Below, piece by piece: positions 42,282-54,500 of a stretch of DNA of 64,000 bases. The stretch comes from Agelas oroides. Taxonomy: Eukaryota > Porifera > Demospongiae > Agelasida > Agelasidae. The number at the start of each line of letters is the position of its first letter. Position 1 is the stretch's first letter. The stretch covers positions 362,883 to 426,882 of the forward strand of contig OX422194.1 in the NCBI GenBank assembly GCA_949130485.1. Direction: 5' to 3'. A program made the translations under genes and the position numbers. The notes under the pieces are model-generated. The model had not been told where the DNA came from, did no database searches, and saw only the letters and a program-made list of their open reading frames with translations.

Positions 42282-43391
42282 TTACATGGGGTGCCTAATC
42301 AGTGAATTATACAGGTCAGGCTCTGAAGCAGACATAATGGAAGTGTGGATAGTACCTCCGTTAAGCACCCAATTGACAGAGAGTGCCTCCAGTAGAGTCG
42401 CAGGAGAAACATTGTCATGTCCTATTTCATTCATTTTGTCAATAGCATAATGCCGACGGGGATCGAAACGAGGTGTGGGGTTCCAGTGGTCGTAATTGGT
42501 TTCCACCAAGTACCATGTATGATTCGTTCCCAGCCACCAGACACTATTAGCCCCAGCTCGGCCCATGGTCACCACAGCTGCTTCCGTGGGTTTGAGCCCC
42601 CCAAGCATGAGATAACTTGGAGCAATCATTCGCCTGTGTGCAACTGTCTCCACTGCAGTTTTAAAGTCCATTAAAGGATCGGCAATGGTATCTCGGATCA
42701 GGATGAGAACAGCCCCATCAGTATCAGTAGCCAGCGCTCCCAAGGCATTCAACCACCACTTACCCATATCTCTCTCGTTGATGGCCATGACAAAACTGTG
42801 CGGTTTCTGACCACTGATGAGACCAACATAGCCAGCAAAAGTCGTCCCTGTGTAAATAGTTTTTCCATTTTCTTGGAAGTCGACAATTATAGTGAGCTTG
42901 CGGAACATTCCCGCTAGTCCGTAGTCAGTGTTGCGCGCGAGGTACACGGTTCCGTCATCCGCTTCTGCAAGGATAGTGGTGCATGCTCTCGTGAAACTTG
43001 AGTTCAGGAACTGCTGTGTTTGATCGAAGGCGGTCATTTCATACATGAAATTTGCCATCATAATGTGTGATAGAGGGACCTTTGCAGCTTTCGCAATTCC
43101 TGCCATTTCCTGGGCGTACGGGTAAGAAAGGGCGTTATTGATTTTAGGGAATATCTTTTCCAACAGTTCGTCTATGATGTGCACGGGGACGAGGTTCTGA
43201 ACAGCCTGTGAGAGAACTTTGATTTCGTCTTCGAAGTCCGCCACCACTTGGTTCCAGCGTTCCTCGGGCGGAAGGTCCAAATTGATGTGGTATCTCGGTG
43301 CTTGCTCGGGGTCATCGCCGCCCGCACTGCACGAGAACGGGCTCTGCAGCAACAGCAGTAGCAGAAATGCACCAACAAAAGTAGCCTGCAT
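42282..43391 (-). CDS. NAAA: NAAA-like acid amidase, copy 1 (intronless)
   Basis: 369 residues, one exon. NAAA hydrolyses N-acylethanolamines in lysosomes; acid ceramidase is the sister enzyme. A signal peptide is clear (MQATFVGAFLLLLLLQSPFS, cut near CSAGG). The precursor should cut itself before Cys137 (RACTTILAEADDG), the N-terminal nucleophile. Arg153 and Asp156 stand at +16 and +19, as in the family. Later marks are YTGTTFAGYVGLISGQ, LVETNYDHWNP, and SIMSASEPDLYNSLIRHP. It reads ACTTI where the others read ACTSI and YLARNTDYG where they have YHGRNLDYG, so it is the most divergent of the three copies here. It may have shifted substrate. Confidence 0.92.
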   Translation of the reverse strand: MQATFVGAFLLLLLLQSPFSCSAGGDDPEQAPRYHINLDLPPEERWNQVVADFEDEIKVLSQAVQNLVPVHIIDELLEKIFPKINNALSYPYAQEMAGIAKAAKVPLSHIMMANFMYEMTAFDQTQQFLNSSFTRACTTILAEADDGTVYLARNTDYGLAGMFRKLTIIVDFQENGKTIYTGTTFAGYVGLISGQKPHSFVMAINERDMGKWWLNALGALATDTDGAVLILIRDTIADPLMDFKTAVETVAHRRMIAPSYLMLGGLKPTEAAVVTMGRAGANSVWWLGTNHTWYLVETNYDHWNPTPRFDPRRHYAIDKMNEIGHDNVSPATLLEALSVNWVLNGGTIHTSIMSASEPDLYNSLIRHPM

Positions 43392-43755
43392 CTTGGCTCG
43401 GTCACAGACTAATACTATTCAACCATAGATACTATACACTACGGTATGTGTTATCTATGATTCAACTGTCACATGTTTTCTAGAAGCTTACACCCCCTCG
43501 TGTCCAGGCCTAGCCTCGTTCCCAGTCCTCCACCACAGCTATCGTCGCTTGCAGTACGAATAACGCGGTCTGAGAGCGAGACTAGTACCACCCCCGTTCC
43601 CAGACCAAATTGAAAAATACAGAACACCTGTCGTGTCTGACTTTTGTTACAGCATAGAAAAAAAAAAACATCCCAAAGAAAAAGCAAAAATTATTATTGT
43701 TCGTTGTAATTATCTTTTGCATAACACATGACACAAACAATTTACAAGGACCAGT

Positions 43756-44856
43756 TCAATACCCAGATGGATGTCTGATCCAAGCATTGTATGCTCCAGG
43801 AATAGCTGCTGACATGACAGTGGTATAAGTTGTCCCTGCATTTAACACTGGAGGGGTAGAAAGCACACCAAACAAACCAGATAGAGTGAGATTGTTCTGA
43901 CCCATCCGATTCATTTGATTAATAGCAGGGTGCCTTCGATCATCAGAGGGGGGAGGAGGGCCCCAGTGGTCGTAATTTGTCTCAACAAGGTACCAGGTGT
44001 GGTTAGTCCCCAGCCTCCAGACATCATGAGCTTCGGCCCTTCCTCTCGTTATTACGACACCTTCATTTGGGCCAACCCCACCAACTATGATGTAGCAGGG
44101 GGCAATCACGGGTGACTTGGACAGTGTCTCAACAGCTCGCTCGAATGTCAGATAAGGATCTCCAAGCGTGCTTCTGATTAAGAGAGGAACAACTCCATGT
44201 GTGCCAGCAACTAGGCCTTCGAAAGCATTCATCCACCAAGCACCCTGGTTTCGCTGATCCAAAGAGATGGTAAATTTGTCAGCCTTTTTTCCAGTTATAA
44301 GTCCAATGTACCCAGCATATGTTGTCCCCATGTACACTGTTTGGCCATTCTCCTTGAAATCAACAATAATCGTAACGTTTCGTAACATAGCTGTCAGAAG
44401 CGATCCACCACCGTAGTCAAGGTTACGTCCGTGATAAATTGTCCCGTTTTTCGCTTGGGCAACAATACTGGTGCACGCCATTGCATTTGCCTGGCTGGGA
44501 TTGTAAGCAGTGAGCTCGTACAGTAGGTTGGCGACTAAGACTTCGGCTGGAGCGATTCCAAGGCGATTTGCAATTCCTACCATTTCTGCTCCGTACGGAC
44601 GAGGAAAAATCTTCTCTATAAAATCCCCGGTTGCTAGTTCCAGTAACTTGCTAATAGAGGAGGGAACCCGTTGATTGACCACACTGAGTAGGATTTTGAG
44701 TTCGTCTTTGAAGTCCGCCACTACCTCGTTCCATCTCTCCTGAGGTGGGAGGTCCAGGTTGATGGTGTACGTTTTCGCTTGTTCGGGGTCACCTGCATCG
44801 CAGGAGAACGGGCTCCACAGCAGCAGGGAGAGGATGAGAAACACTTCACTGCGCAT
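43756..44856 (-). CDS. NAAA: NAAA-like acid amidase, copy 2 (intronless)
   Basis: 366 residues, one exon, with a signal peptide (MRSEVFLILSLLLWSPFSC). The nucleophile is Cys128 (AMACTSIVAQ), with Arg144 and Asp147 in HGRNLDYGG at the family spacing. The C-terminal part, LVETNYDHWGPPPPSDDRRH and TTVMSAAIPGAYNAWIRHPS, follows NAAA more closely than ceramidase. Possible glycosylation sites are NGTIY, NHTW and NLTL. It is 364 bp upstream of copy 1 on the same strand, and each probably has its own promoter. Confidence 0.94.
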   Translation of the reverse strand: MRSEVFLILSLLLWSPFSCDAGDPEQAKTYTINLDLPPQERWNEVVADFKDELKILLSVVNQRVPSSISKLLELATGDFIEKIFPRPYGAEMVGIANRLGIAPAEVLVANLLYELTAYNPSQANAMACTSIVAQAKNGTIYHGRNLDYGGGSLLTAMLRNVTIIVDFKENGQTVYMGTTYAGYIGLITGKKADKFTISLDQRNQGAWWMNAFEGLVAGTHGVVPLLIRSTLGDPYLTFERAVETLSKSPVIAPCYIIVGGVGPNEGVVITRGRAEAHDVWRLGTNHTWYLVETNYDHWGPPPPSDDRRHPAINQMNRMGQNNLTLSGLFGVLSTPPVLNAGTTYTTVMSAAIPGAYNAWIRHPSGY

Positions 44857-44934
44857 TTTGACCCGGATCGAGATGTGGCGTGATTAACTGCGCATGCGCA
44901 CGGACGACTCTCCCTGCCAATACTAGAAGACAAT

Positions 44935-46461
44935 GGAATACCTCATATAAACCAAACTGGTTTCAGAAAAGGATCATATATTGACTCAATGTTTGCCTCA
45001 TATGAGTCAGCCGTTCACTACTGCAGACAGAAAGGGAAGATATAGGCTACATGATGTCATACGATCTAGAGAAGGACATTGAATACAATGTCCTGGACCA
45101 CCTATACCAGTCAGGTGTGAATGCACGAATGTGGCGCTTAGTCAAAAGCTGATACTCGAGCCCAACTAACAGAATTCGTCTCGGTGGACATGGTGGTCAG
45201 TTGTCTGAACCTTTTGAGATCCAGAGAGGAGTCCGTCAAGGATCTGTATTATACCTCACTCTGTTTTTGGTGGCCATAAACCCACTTCTGAACAGCTTGG
45301 AACAACTGAACAAAGGGGTAAATATTGCTGATGTGTATGTTGGTTCAATGGCTCATGCAGATGATATCAGAAGTGTAACAAACACACTTACTGCCCTAGA
45401 AGCCCGGTGCGAGACAGTTAGCCTCTACGCGGACCAAAACTGCCTAAATGTTGCCAAAATAATGCGAGTTGCTAACTACAGATCGAGCGATGGATGAGAC
45501 AGTGTGTGTACAAGGCCAGACTGTAGCCCATTCAGAAGCATGCAAATGCTTAGGGATTTGGCTAGACAGCAACCTCACAGGGAAGAGAGCAGTAGAAGAG
45601 AATGTGAAAAATGCAAGGAAGGCTTTCTTCTTGTTTGGGAGTGTTGGAGCATTTCATGGCCAGCTAAATCCACTTTAAGGGAAATCAATCTTTGAGACAT
45701 GTGTTATCCCGATTGCACTATATGGCTGTGAACTGTGGTATCTGACTGAGCAGTTGATTGATGGTCTTGAGCGATTCCAGAATGAGATTTGGAGGAGGAT
45801 CCTGAGACTACCAAAGTTCTTCTCAGGCAAAGCCACTCGTTTTGGTTTGGACATGCCTTCCATGCATGGTAGCACGGATTCTCATATGCAAGCTGCTGTA
45901 TCTGCATTGTCTCCTTACCACACAACATGACAATATAGCCGCAAGGATTCTCACAACACTTACATGTACTAATTCATGCATGCATGTATTGACAGTACTG
46001 AAATTGCTATAATACAGCCATTCTTGGAGGGACTATTCCACATTAAGAATCAAGAGGGCATGAGTCTCACAGAAAAGGTAATGGGAAATTTGAGGATGTC
46101 AGTGATGCTGAGGAGGTAGTCAGGATGGTCAAAGCTGAAGTCACAAGGGCAGATCATCAGAGACTCATTGACAGTGTAGAGAGTGAGAGCAGTGTTGCCC
46201 TTCTAGTGCCCATCAGAGAAGTGACAACGTGGTCACAAATCTGGGACTAAGCTCTCGATTGAGGACCTAGAGCAGTTGAAGATATCAAAAGTTTACTCAG
46301 GCTGCTATGTACTCCATTGTCTACTGACCGGAAATGTCCATCATGTGCAGAATATATTCCCTCAAACCTCACTTTTTTTCAAACACGTATGCCAGAAATG
46401 TGACATTGCTATGGACGTGAGCAATCTCTTCACATCAGCACTAGAGGATATGGAATCATGA
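44935..46461 (+). mobile_element. Decayed LINE with reverse transcriptase
   Basis: On the plus strand between amidase copies 2 and 3. Broken frames read HINQTGFRKGSYIDSMFA, YDLEKDIEYNVLDHLYQSG, then FEIQRGVRQGSVLYLTLF (RT motif) at 45210-45267 and MAHADDI for the FADD box at 45349-45369. A later part has CPSCAEYIPSNLT and a C-x-x-C end at about 46335-46461, like the zinc-binding tail of LINE ORF2. The endonuclease part is absent (5' truncation), and several stops and frame changes interrupt it. The clade is not assignable by eye. Confidence 0.8.
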
Positions 46462-47047
46462 TCTCATGTACAAACATCTTGAGAAGCTCCTGAACTATAC
46501 ACTGCAAAAACAAAGTTGTTATGTTAGCAAAGTATTTGGTTACTACAATTACGTGACTATCCTTATACTATGCAAATTTTATGAATGCAGGGCTGGAAAA
46601 GGAGCTGATATTTGAATAATTTTTACTAGTCTCCCACAAATTGCTTTACTCGGCACCAAATTCTTTGAATTAGCATAGGGAAGACAGTCACGCAATTGTA
46701 GTAACCAATTAATTTGCAATTTTGTTTTTATAGTGTAGGCATGTGGACAATGACTCCTGAACATACCAGATAGCAAATTCTATTGCATTATTTTTACCTC
46801 TACCCAACTCTTTTGTTAATTTTTAACCCATTTCTGTACCTATATGCCGTATCCCTATGGGCGTGGCAATGAACTTTTCTCAACTTTCTCTCCATGTATC
46901 CCTGTGCAAGGGGGTGCATGGGACTGTCTGCTACCAGTCTACGCGGTGCTTATAAGCTCCTGGCAAGTACTCTACCGAGCACCTCTAGTAACTGAGAGCA
47001 TACAAGCAAAGAATGAAATTCAATAGGTTCTGAATCACTCATCAGAA
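46462..47047. other. Intergenic, LINE to amidase copy 3
   Basis: AT-rich spacer, nothing recognisable. The reading GCAAGGGGGTGCATGGGACT near 46907 is not repeated elsewhere. Confidence 0.5.
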
Positions 47048-48145
47048 TCAGTTAGGGTGCCTGATCCATGTACTATACAGCTCAGGAATTGCGGCTGACA
47101 TAATGACAGTGTAGGTTGTTGCATTGTTCAGGACAGGAGGAGTGGAGAGGACACCAAACAGACTCCCCACACTAAGGTCGGCACGTCCAGTTTCATTCAT
47201 CCCCCTGACAGCAGGATCTCTCCGGTCATCCCCAGCTGGAGGAGACGTCCAACGGTCATAGTTTGTCTCCACCAAAAACCACCTTCCATAAATGGGATCC
47301 AACCTCCAAATGTCCAAAGATGCCATCCTGTCTCTCGTAATTACTGCTCCCTCTGTTGGCCCTACTCCCCCAATAATTATATAACAGGGAGCAATCAGTG
47401 GTGTGTATGCCAATATGTCGACAGCACTCTCAAAGTCCATGCTGGGGTCGGCAATTGTGTCTCGGATTAGAAATCCTGCAATCCCATGTGTGCCTGCTAG
47501 GAGGGCCTCAAAGGCATTCATCCACCAGTCTCCCTGATCCCTTTCATCAAGGGTGACAGTAAATCCACGTGGCTTCTGACCACTTAAGAGCCCGACATAC
47601 CCTGCAAACGTGGTTCCGGTGTACACCGTCTTTCCACTCTGCTGAAAGTCGACAACTATCGTCAGGTTTCGCAGAACATCCGTGAGGTTGTAATCCAGAT
47701 TTCTACCGTGGTAAATAGTCCCATCGAGTGCTTCTGCAACTATGCTCGTGCAGGCTAAACTACCCTTTCTACTGCGTCCAAAGGCTGTTAGTTCATAAAT
47801 TGTGTTTCCAAGGACGAGCTCGCCAACAGTGACTTTAGTATTGGCGGCAATCCCGACTATTTCCAAGTTGTACGGATACGGAAGGTACGTTTCGACGTCA
47901 GCTTCGATTATCGACACGATATCTATTACTTCTGGAGGGACGAGCTTCTCTACCGCTTTCAACAGCTCTGAGAGTTCAGATGCAAAGTCCTGGGCAACCT
48001 CCTTCCATCTCTCCTGCGGTTCGAGGTCAAGATTCACGGCGTATCTTTTAGGACGCGAAGGAGTGTCGCACGTTGAGGGACTCCACAGCCAAAACTGCAG
48101 AGAAGCGAACAAGATGCCGACTGCCCAGCGCATTGCAAAGGTCAA
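47048..48145 (-). CDS. NAAA: NAAA-like acid amidase, copy 3 (intronless)
   Basis: 365 residues, one exon, with an N-terminal hydrophobic signal (AVGILFASLQFWLWSPSTC). The nucleophile is Cys132 (SLACTSIVAEALDG), with Arg148 and Asp151 in HGRNLDYN. Other marks are YTGTTFAGYVGLLSGQKPRG, GPTEGAVITRDR, FLVETNYDRW and SAAIPELYSTWIRHPN. It is separated from copies 1-2 by the LINE remnant (about 2.2 kb), so the three probably once stood in tandem. The lack of introns in all three, in an intron-rich locus, suggests an intronless founder that was then duplicated. Confidence 0.94.
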   Translation of the reverse strand: MTFAMRWAVGILFASLQFWLWSPSTCDTPSRPKRYAVNLDLEPQERWKEVAQDFASELSELLKAVEKLVPPEVIDIVSIIEADVETYLPYPYNLEIVGIAANTKVTVGELVLGNTIYELTAFGRSRKGSLACTSIVAEALDGTIYHGRNLDYNLTDVLRNLTIVVDFQQSGKTVYTGTTFAGYVGLLSGQKPRGFTVTLDERDQGDWWMNAFEALLAGTHGIAGFLIRDTIADPSMDFESAVDILAYTPLIAPCYIIIGGVGPTEGAVITRDRMASLDIWRLDPIYGRWFLVETNYDRWTSPPAGDDRRDPAVRGMNETGRADLSVGSLFGVLSTPPVLNNATTYTVIMSAAIPELYSTWIRHPN

Positions 48146-48251
48146 GCTGGTGGCAGGATGGCGGCCAAGGGGAATTTAAATTGACTTTCTACGTGCGGGT
48201 GGGGCTCGGCATGCACACCTTCCCCCCTCCCCACACACACACAGAAATGGA

Positions 48252-48390
48252 TGACTTGGCTACACCAGCAACGAGTCTTGACCCAGGTGTTGACTTGGCT
48301 ACACCAGCAACGAGTCTTGACCCAGTTGTTGACTTGGCTACACCAGCAACTAGTCTTGACCCAGGTGTTGACTTGGCTACACCACCACCA
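48252..48390. repeat. 39-bp minisatellite
   Basis: Three and a half copies of GACTTGGCTACACCAGCAAC plus GAGTCTTGACCCAGGTGTT between amidase copy 3 and TTLL7. Confidence 0.93.
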
Positions 48391-48558
48391 GTCAACACAC
48401 TATGCACTAGCCTCACCAGTCCCTCACACACGAGAGTCTGGGAACAAGGCTAACAGCACACAAGTTGATGAAATGGATCACAAACTATTTTTTCATGTCC
48501 TGTATCCGTTAGTAACAACATAACAATATAAATTATATATATAGTTTCTAACTGGCAT

Positions 48559-51500
48559 TTAAAGTCTTGGTGCAGACACCCGTTTGTGCACGGTAGCAGT
48601 GAGGGAGGTGGGGACGGAGATGGTGAGGGGTGTGGGGTTGGAGGGGATGACTGCATAGGACCTTGATCTCTGACGGGAGGTGAGGGAGGGTCTTCGTTTG
48701 ATGGAGGGAAGGCTGGGGCATTTAGGAATGGAGGATGGGGTTCTGGTATAGGTGTGTGTGTGTGTGTTGGGGGGGTATTGAATTGTGGATTTTTAAGCTC
48801 ACTTCTCAACTTTCCTATTCCACAATAAGCCACTTTACCTCTGTGGTTTGTGGAGGTGATGGTAGTAGTAACCAGCTAATACTCTGGACTGGCAGAGCGC
48901 AACAATTCTCCGGCAGCACACCATCTCAGTCTGCATACAAACACAATCAAAACAGCTAGCCAAGGTAACTCATGTAGCAGCCTCGTTCCCACAACAAGCT
49001 GGGTATGGCCTGGGAATGGGGCCAGGTATCATGTACATAATGTGCTTACTGTTGAGATGACTTCCAATTTCTTCTTAAAAGCAACTTCCCATGACTCACT
49101 GAGAAAGTAAACAATAAGATCGTGATTGATCTGTTGTGGTGGGAGTCTCGTTCCCAGACCCCCCTTCAACCCTCCAAGGGTCTGGGAACGAGACTACTGT
49201 GGTGGGTATTGTTACATAATAGTGGTATACTGTAGTGCACTTGCTTGCTTACATGAAATGCTTACAGTAATAAACTATAGTTTGCTGTGGTACCCTATAG
49301 TATCCTACTTTTTTCAATAATTTACTATGATACCCTGTGGTGTCTAGCAATTTAACATGATATCCTATAGTTTACTGGGGTGCCCAGTAATTTAACATGA
49401 TATCCTATAGTTTACTGGGATGCCCAGTAATTTACCATGATAACCTATAGTTTACTGGGGTGCCCAGTAATTTACCATGATAACCTATAGTTTACTGGGA
49501 TGCCCACTAATTTACCATGATAACCTATAGTTTACTGGGGTGCCCAGTAATTTACCATGATAACCTATAGTTTACTGGGGTGCCCAGTAATTTACCATGA
49601 TAACCTATAGTTTACTGGGGTGCCCAGTAATTTACCATGATAACCTATAGTTTACTGGGGTGCCCAGTAATTTACCATGATAACCTATAGTTTACTGGGG
49701 TGCCCACTAATTTACCATGATAACCTATAGTTTACTGGGGTGCCCAGTAATTTACCATGATAACCTATAGTTTACTGGGGTGCCCACTAATTTACCATGA
49801 TAACCTATAGTTTACTGGGGTGCCCAGTAATTTACCATGATAACCTATAGTTTACTGGGGTGCCCACTAATTTACCATGATAACCTATAGTTTACTGGGG
49901 TGCCCAGTAATTTACCATGATAACCTATAGTTTACTGGGATGCCCACTAATTTACCATGATAACCTATAGTTTACTGGGGTGCCCAGTAATTTACCATGA
50001 TAACCTATAGTTTACTATTGGCTCACCCGAGGGGCACAAAGGTATGCCAGAGTCCCTGGCCACTATGGGAGAGCAGAAAGTTGAAGAGGCGTTTCACAAT
50101 CTGGTAAAGACGGACCGACTCTAGACTGGATGTTCGCCAGTAGGAACAGAGGATGCCCTTTACTGACTCATGCAATGGGGAGAGGAGCTGGAGAAGAGAG
50201 GTAAGGGGGAAGGGAAGGGAGGGACGGAGAGGGGAGGAGAGGGGAAGGGAGGGGAGGGGAGGAGAAGGGAGATCAATGTACGGTTGATGGCTGACCAACG
50301 CTGCTGCTACATGACAATGTTAGACACGTCAGTGAGGTCAAAGGTGATCTCCTACACACCTGTTTTCTCTTGCTGCTATCCAGCACGACCAGCCAGAAGG
50401 AGCCGAGGTTCTGCATATGAAACTCAATATCAGAGTTGACCTGCCAGCAGAGACAGAGAAACAGCAATCATTATACATGCACTCCATGACTAGCCTTGTT
50501 CCCAGGCCACTCCCAGATTGTACATTTTCTCCATGGGCTGCAAGATGAAATCTGGGGACGAAGCTAATTCATGCACTGTTGCAGAGTTCTGGAAGAAACC
50601 GGTGGATACATACACACAAGATTATGAACAAGTGTGCATGGGAGGCCTTTCCCTTATAAGGTATTGAACAGCCACCTATTGCCTGTGCAGTACTAACAGT
50701 GACATCATGATTACAACATTATATCATCATTATATTGTGATTACATCATGATTACATCATGGCCACACGTACCTCATCCAACACCTTCTGTAGTTCTGTG
50801 CTGCTCTTGCCTGGGTATGAAGGGGTCATCTCGTTCAGAGCAATCATGGTTCGTTGTGTCTGTTCCTCCTCTGCCAACCGCGCTGCCATCACTACATCCT
50901 GCGGAGGAGAGAGGGAGGGGTCAGCAGGCTAGCACTGTCAACAACAGTAGTGAGGGTCAGCCTACCAGTGATGTTCCCTCTCTCTCTTCCTCCTCGTACC
51001 GTCTCCCTGAGTACCATGCCCCCCTCCCTTCCTCCTCGTAGTGGGAGAGCAGATCAATCAACTCCTGCTCCTAAAGCGGAGACGGAGACACCATGACAGT
51101 AAACAACACTCAATAAAACTCAGACACTGTGGAACATAAAATAGCGTTCTGGTTAGGGGCAGCCTCGTTTTAAAGGTTGATTAATTCTACGCTGATTGCA
51201 CCAGACCTTCATCCTCTGCACACTAGCGCTGAACGATCCTCTCTGTGACCCTCCACCGCTCCATCCTGTGTATGAAGAACACTATCATTTAGCTTCATAC
51301 CTCTCTATCACAAGACACTATTACTTATACCACATTGAGACAGTAAACTATAAATGAATTTTGTGTAAACTATTCTGGTACAACATGTAAGTTTTGTGTA
51401 AACTATTTTTACATAATGTGCATGTTAAATAATGTGCAAACTATAATAGGAGTATGTGTCACTGTATATAGCCATGGTGCATACCTAGCAGGCTAATCTT

Positions 51501-54500
51501 AGAGGACGCGTGCACGAGTGACGTGTATAATTTTGCTTTTATAGGGTCAGTAGTGGGATAGACCCTGGCGTAATCACCCTAAATGTGTAAGGTGTGTGTG
51601 GTGGGGGGGATAGTAAGGGTTAAGAGGTTGCATGTACAAGGAGAGTGTGTCAATTGTACCATGTTGGCTTCCTCGTGATCCTCTAGCTCTCTCTCCCTTC
51701 TGACCTCTAGCAGACGCTCCTTCTGTTGTGAGGAAGGCCACCAACATGAATTGTTCCTACCGTCACCCTCACACACACTCACACTCATACCCACCAATTC
51801 CAGCTTTTTTTTCTCCCGTTCATACGCCGCCTCCTCTTGCTCCTATAGAGATGCACAAAACATACATACATTCATAGATTGATTGATAACCATTATAGAT
51901 CTCAATAGCAATCAACATGATGACCGACAAAATCAAAAGTATTAAGATCAAGATCAAATATTGAACCAAGTTCCTACCCTCACACTCACACACCTCCCAC
52001 CCTCACCCTCACACACACTCAACTATGTTGAAGTACTCACAGCAAGGAAATCATAGGGAGATCGTGTCACAGGGCGAGACGCTGTGTGGAGGAGTCGTCT
52101 TCTAGAAGCTGCCTTCTGTGCTGAAATGCTCTGTTGCTTGTCCGATGGCCTGGGAGGAGAGAAACTTTGCCATCCCTAGTCTTGTTCACAGGCCACACCC
52201 ACCACTAAGAAGATGATGCACTGAGATTTCAGGTGACATCTGTCGCACAAACGTACCTGATATCAATGAGTTTTAGGGCGTCCTTAATGACACCAGTTTT
52301 GATGTTGAGATCTAGCGATGAATCAGTTCCAAGACTGGGAGATCTGTTCACCTAGTGGGAAAGTGGGAAAAAGTGAGGGGTGACAGGGGAGGGAGGGAGG
52401 GAGGAGGGGGAGGGAGGGACGGAGGGAAGGAGAGAGGAGGGGGGAGGGAGGGAGGGAGGGAGGAAGGAGGGAGAGAGGAGGAGGAGGGAGGGAGGAAGGA
52501 GGGGGGAGGGACGGAGGGAGGAAGCAAGAGAGGGAGGGATGTACCTCAAGCAGCCATGGTTTGAGGGTGCTGTCGAGCAGGATGTCAAAGCCAAGGATCT
52601 CAAAGCACTGGCTCTTGTCCAGTGGAGAGCGTCCAGGACGGCAGGCTTGGTAGGAGTGTATCAAATGGGGGTGTGCCAGCAGCACTGTCTTGATGATCAC
52701 ATCCTGTGGGCGGGGGAGAGAATAGCCACACCCACAATCATAGCAGTGTAGCCACACCCACAATCACAGCAACATAGCCACACCCACAATCACAGCAACA
52801 TAGCCACACCCACAATCAAAGCAACATAGCCACACACCCACAATCAAAGCAACATAGCCACACCCACGATCAAAGCAATATAGCCACACTTCCTACCAAC
52901 AATGATCACATATCTGTGTCTGGTGAAGGTGTAGCTATTCACATGCATGTATGAAGGCCTATTTACATACGTGTATCCTTTCCCAGAGATCAAAGACATG
53001 GTATCCACTTTGCTGCAGCCATCCATTGAAGTACTGTAGTGTCCTGCAGGTTTAGATATACAATAGTAACATGTTTACATAAACAATACTTGTTTATATA
53101 TAACATCCCCATTAAGATCAAGGCACCCACATGACTAGCCTCGTTCCCAGGCACATAGCCTTATTCCCAGGCTGCCTGGGAATGAGGCTATGTGCCTGGG
53201 AACAAGGCTACCTGGAATGAGGCTATATGCCTGGGAACGAGGCTACCTGGGAATGAGGCTATATGCCTGGGAACGAGGCTACTATATGCCATTGCATGCA
53301 ACACAACAATAATAAAGGTATGTGTGTTGCATGTTACTACCTACCTCTTGCTTCCTTTTCCCACACTTTCGTCGTTGTCGAAAGAGTCGCTGTGCTTGTT
53401 GACGGAGTAGTTAGTCAGGTGCATAAAACACTGGTCCTGTAAGTTAGCAACACACAACACACATTTCAGCCAACTCTTCTCACCCATAACCCTCACTCCC
53501 TTGATCCTCCCACTAATATGTCAGAAGTTTCGTAGACTCTACTGCGTACCAGATTGGTTTCTGTTGGGGGAGCATATGCTTGTGTGGACAAACGAACCTG
53601 CAGGAACACACTCGAGGTAAATATGTGCATGACCTCTTTTCTGGGGTTCCCCTGTTTTTACTTTCCATTTGCATTCACAATTATACACTTAAAACAGAAG
53701 AGCAGCAAAAAAAACATGTATTATCATGAAACAGTGAGGCCTGGGAACGAGGCTATGTAAAAACTGATGCCTTTAGTCAAAATACAATTCGAATTTCACA
53801 TTTTTAATTACTAGACTAGCTACAAACAGGATTTAATAGTGCATGCTATGAATGTAATACAGTTAATTCTGTTGTGAATACTACCCACTAGCCCGTCTTT
53901 GTAGACAAATATCCTCAGAGGATTGCAGGAGGTCACCAGGACATACACCCTCAGGTCACATTTGAATCCATCCAATAGGAAAGGCTGAAGAGGACATAAT
54001 CATTACAGGAAGAAGGCGGAATGCTCATTGGACAATGTACTGGATGAATATATTTGAGATCATACCACTGGCAAACCTCCTGTAGCAGTATGAATTCTAT
54101 TAGTGTAGGTGGGACTCTATGGTTGTCATGGAAACTAGTGGTTACATAGCCAGTCACAATAGCACTCCCAGGCCCACATGCCAGAGCTAGGATCTCCATG
54201 GAAACTGACCTCTATTAAAATTCAGAGACGGTAACTGTTTATACCTTGTCTACATAGTCCTGAACTACTACGTTTTGGTCTTTCGGGATGCCATCAATTG
54301 AGTGCACCAAAGATATGCTGCAGAGAGGAGTACAACCCACATAAGCATATGCATGTTGGATGGAATGTATACTCCATGTTGCAAGATCAAATCTACACAG
54401 TTGAAAACGTGTAGTTAGCTCACCCGTTTCCCATGGCCCCCGTGTGAGGCTTGATGATGAAGGTTTTATGTTTCCGTCTCTGCTTTAGTTCTCGAATGTG

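Noticed and set aside
43915-44115. Antisense frames over the NAAA and POLE2 genes
   Set aside because: Shadows of long intronless coding exons; no independent protein pattern.
53554-53760. Possible short gene near a TTLL7 exon
   Set aside because: It overlaps the antisense of exon 53597-53550 and continues into intron sequence with a CTCGTTCCCAG motif.
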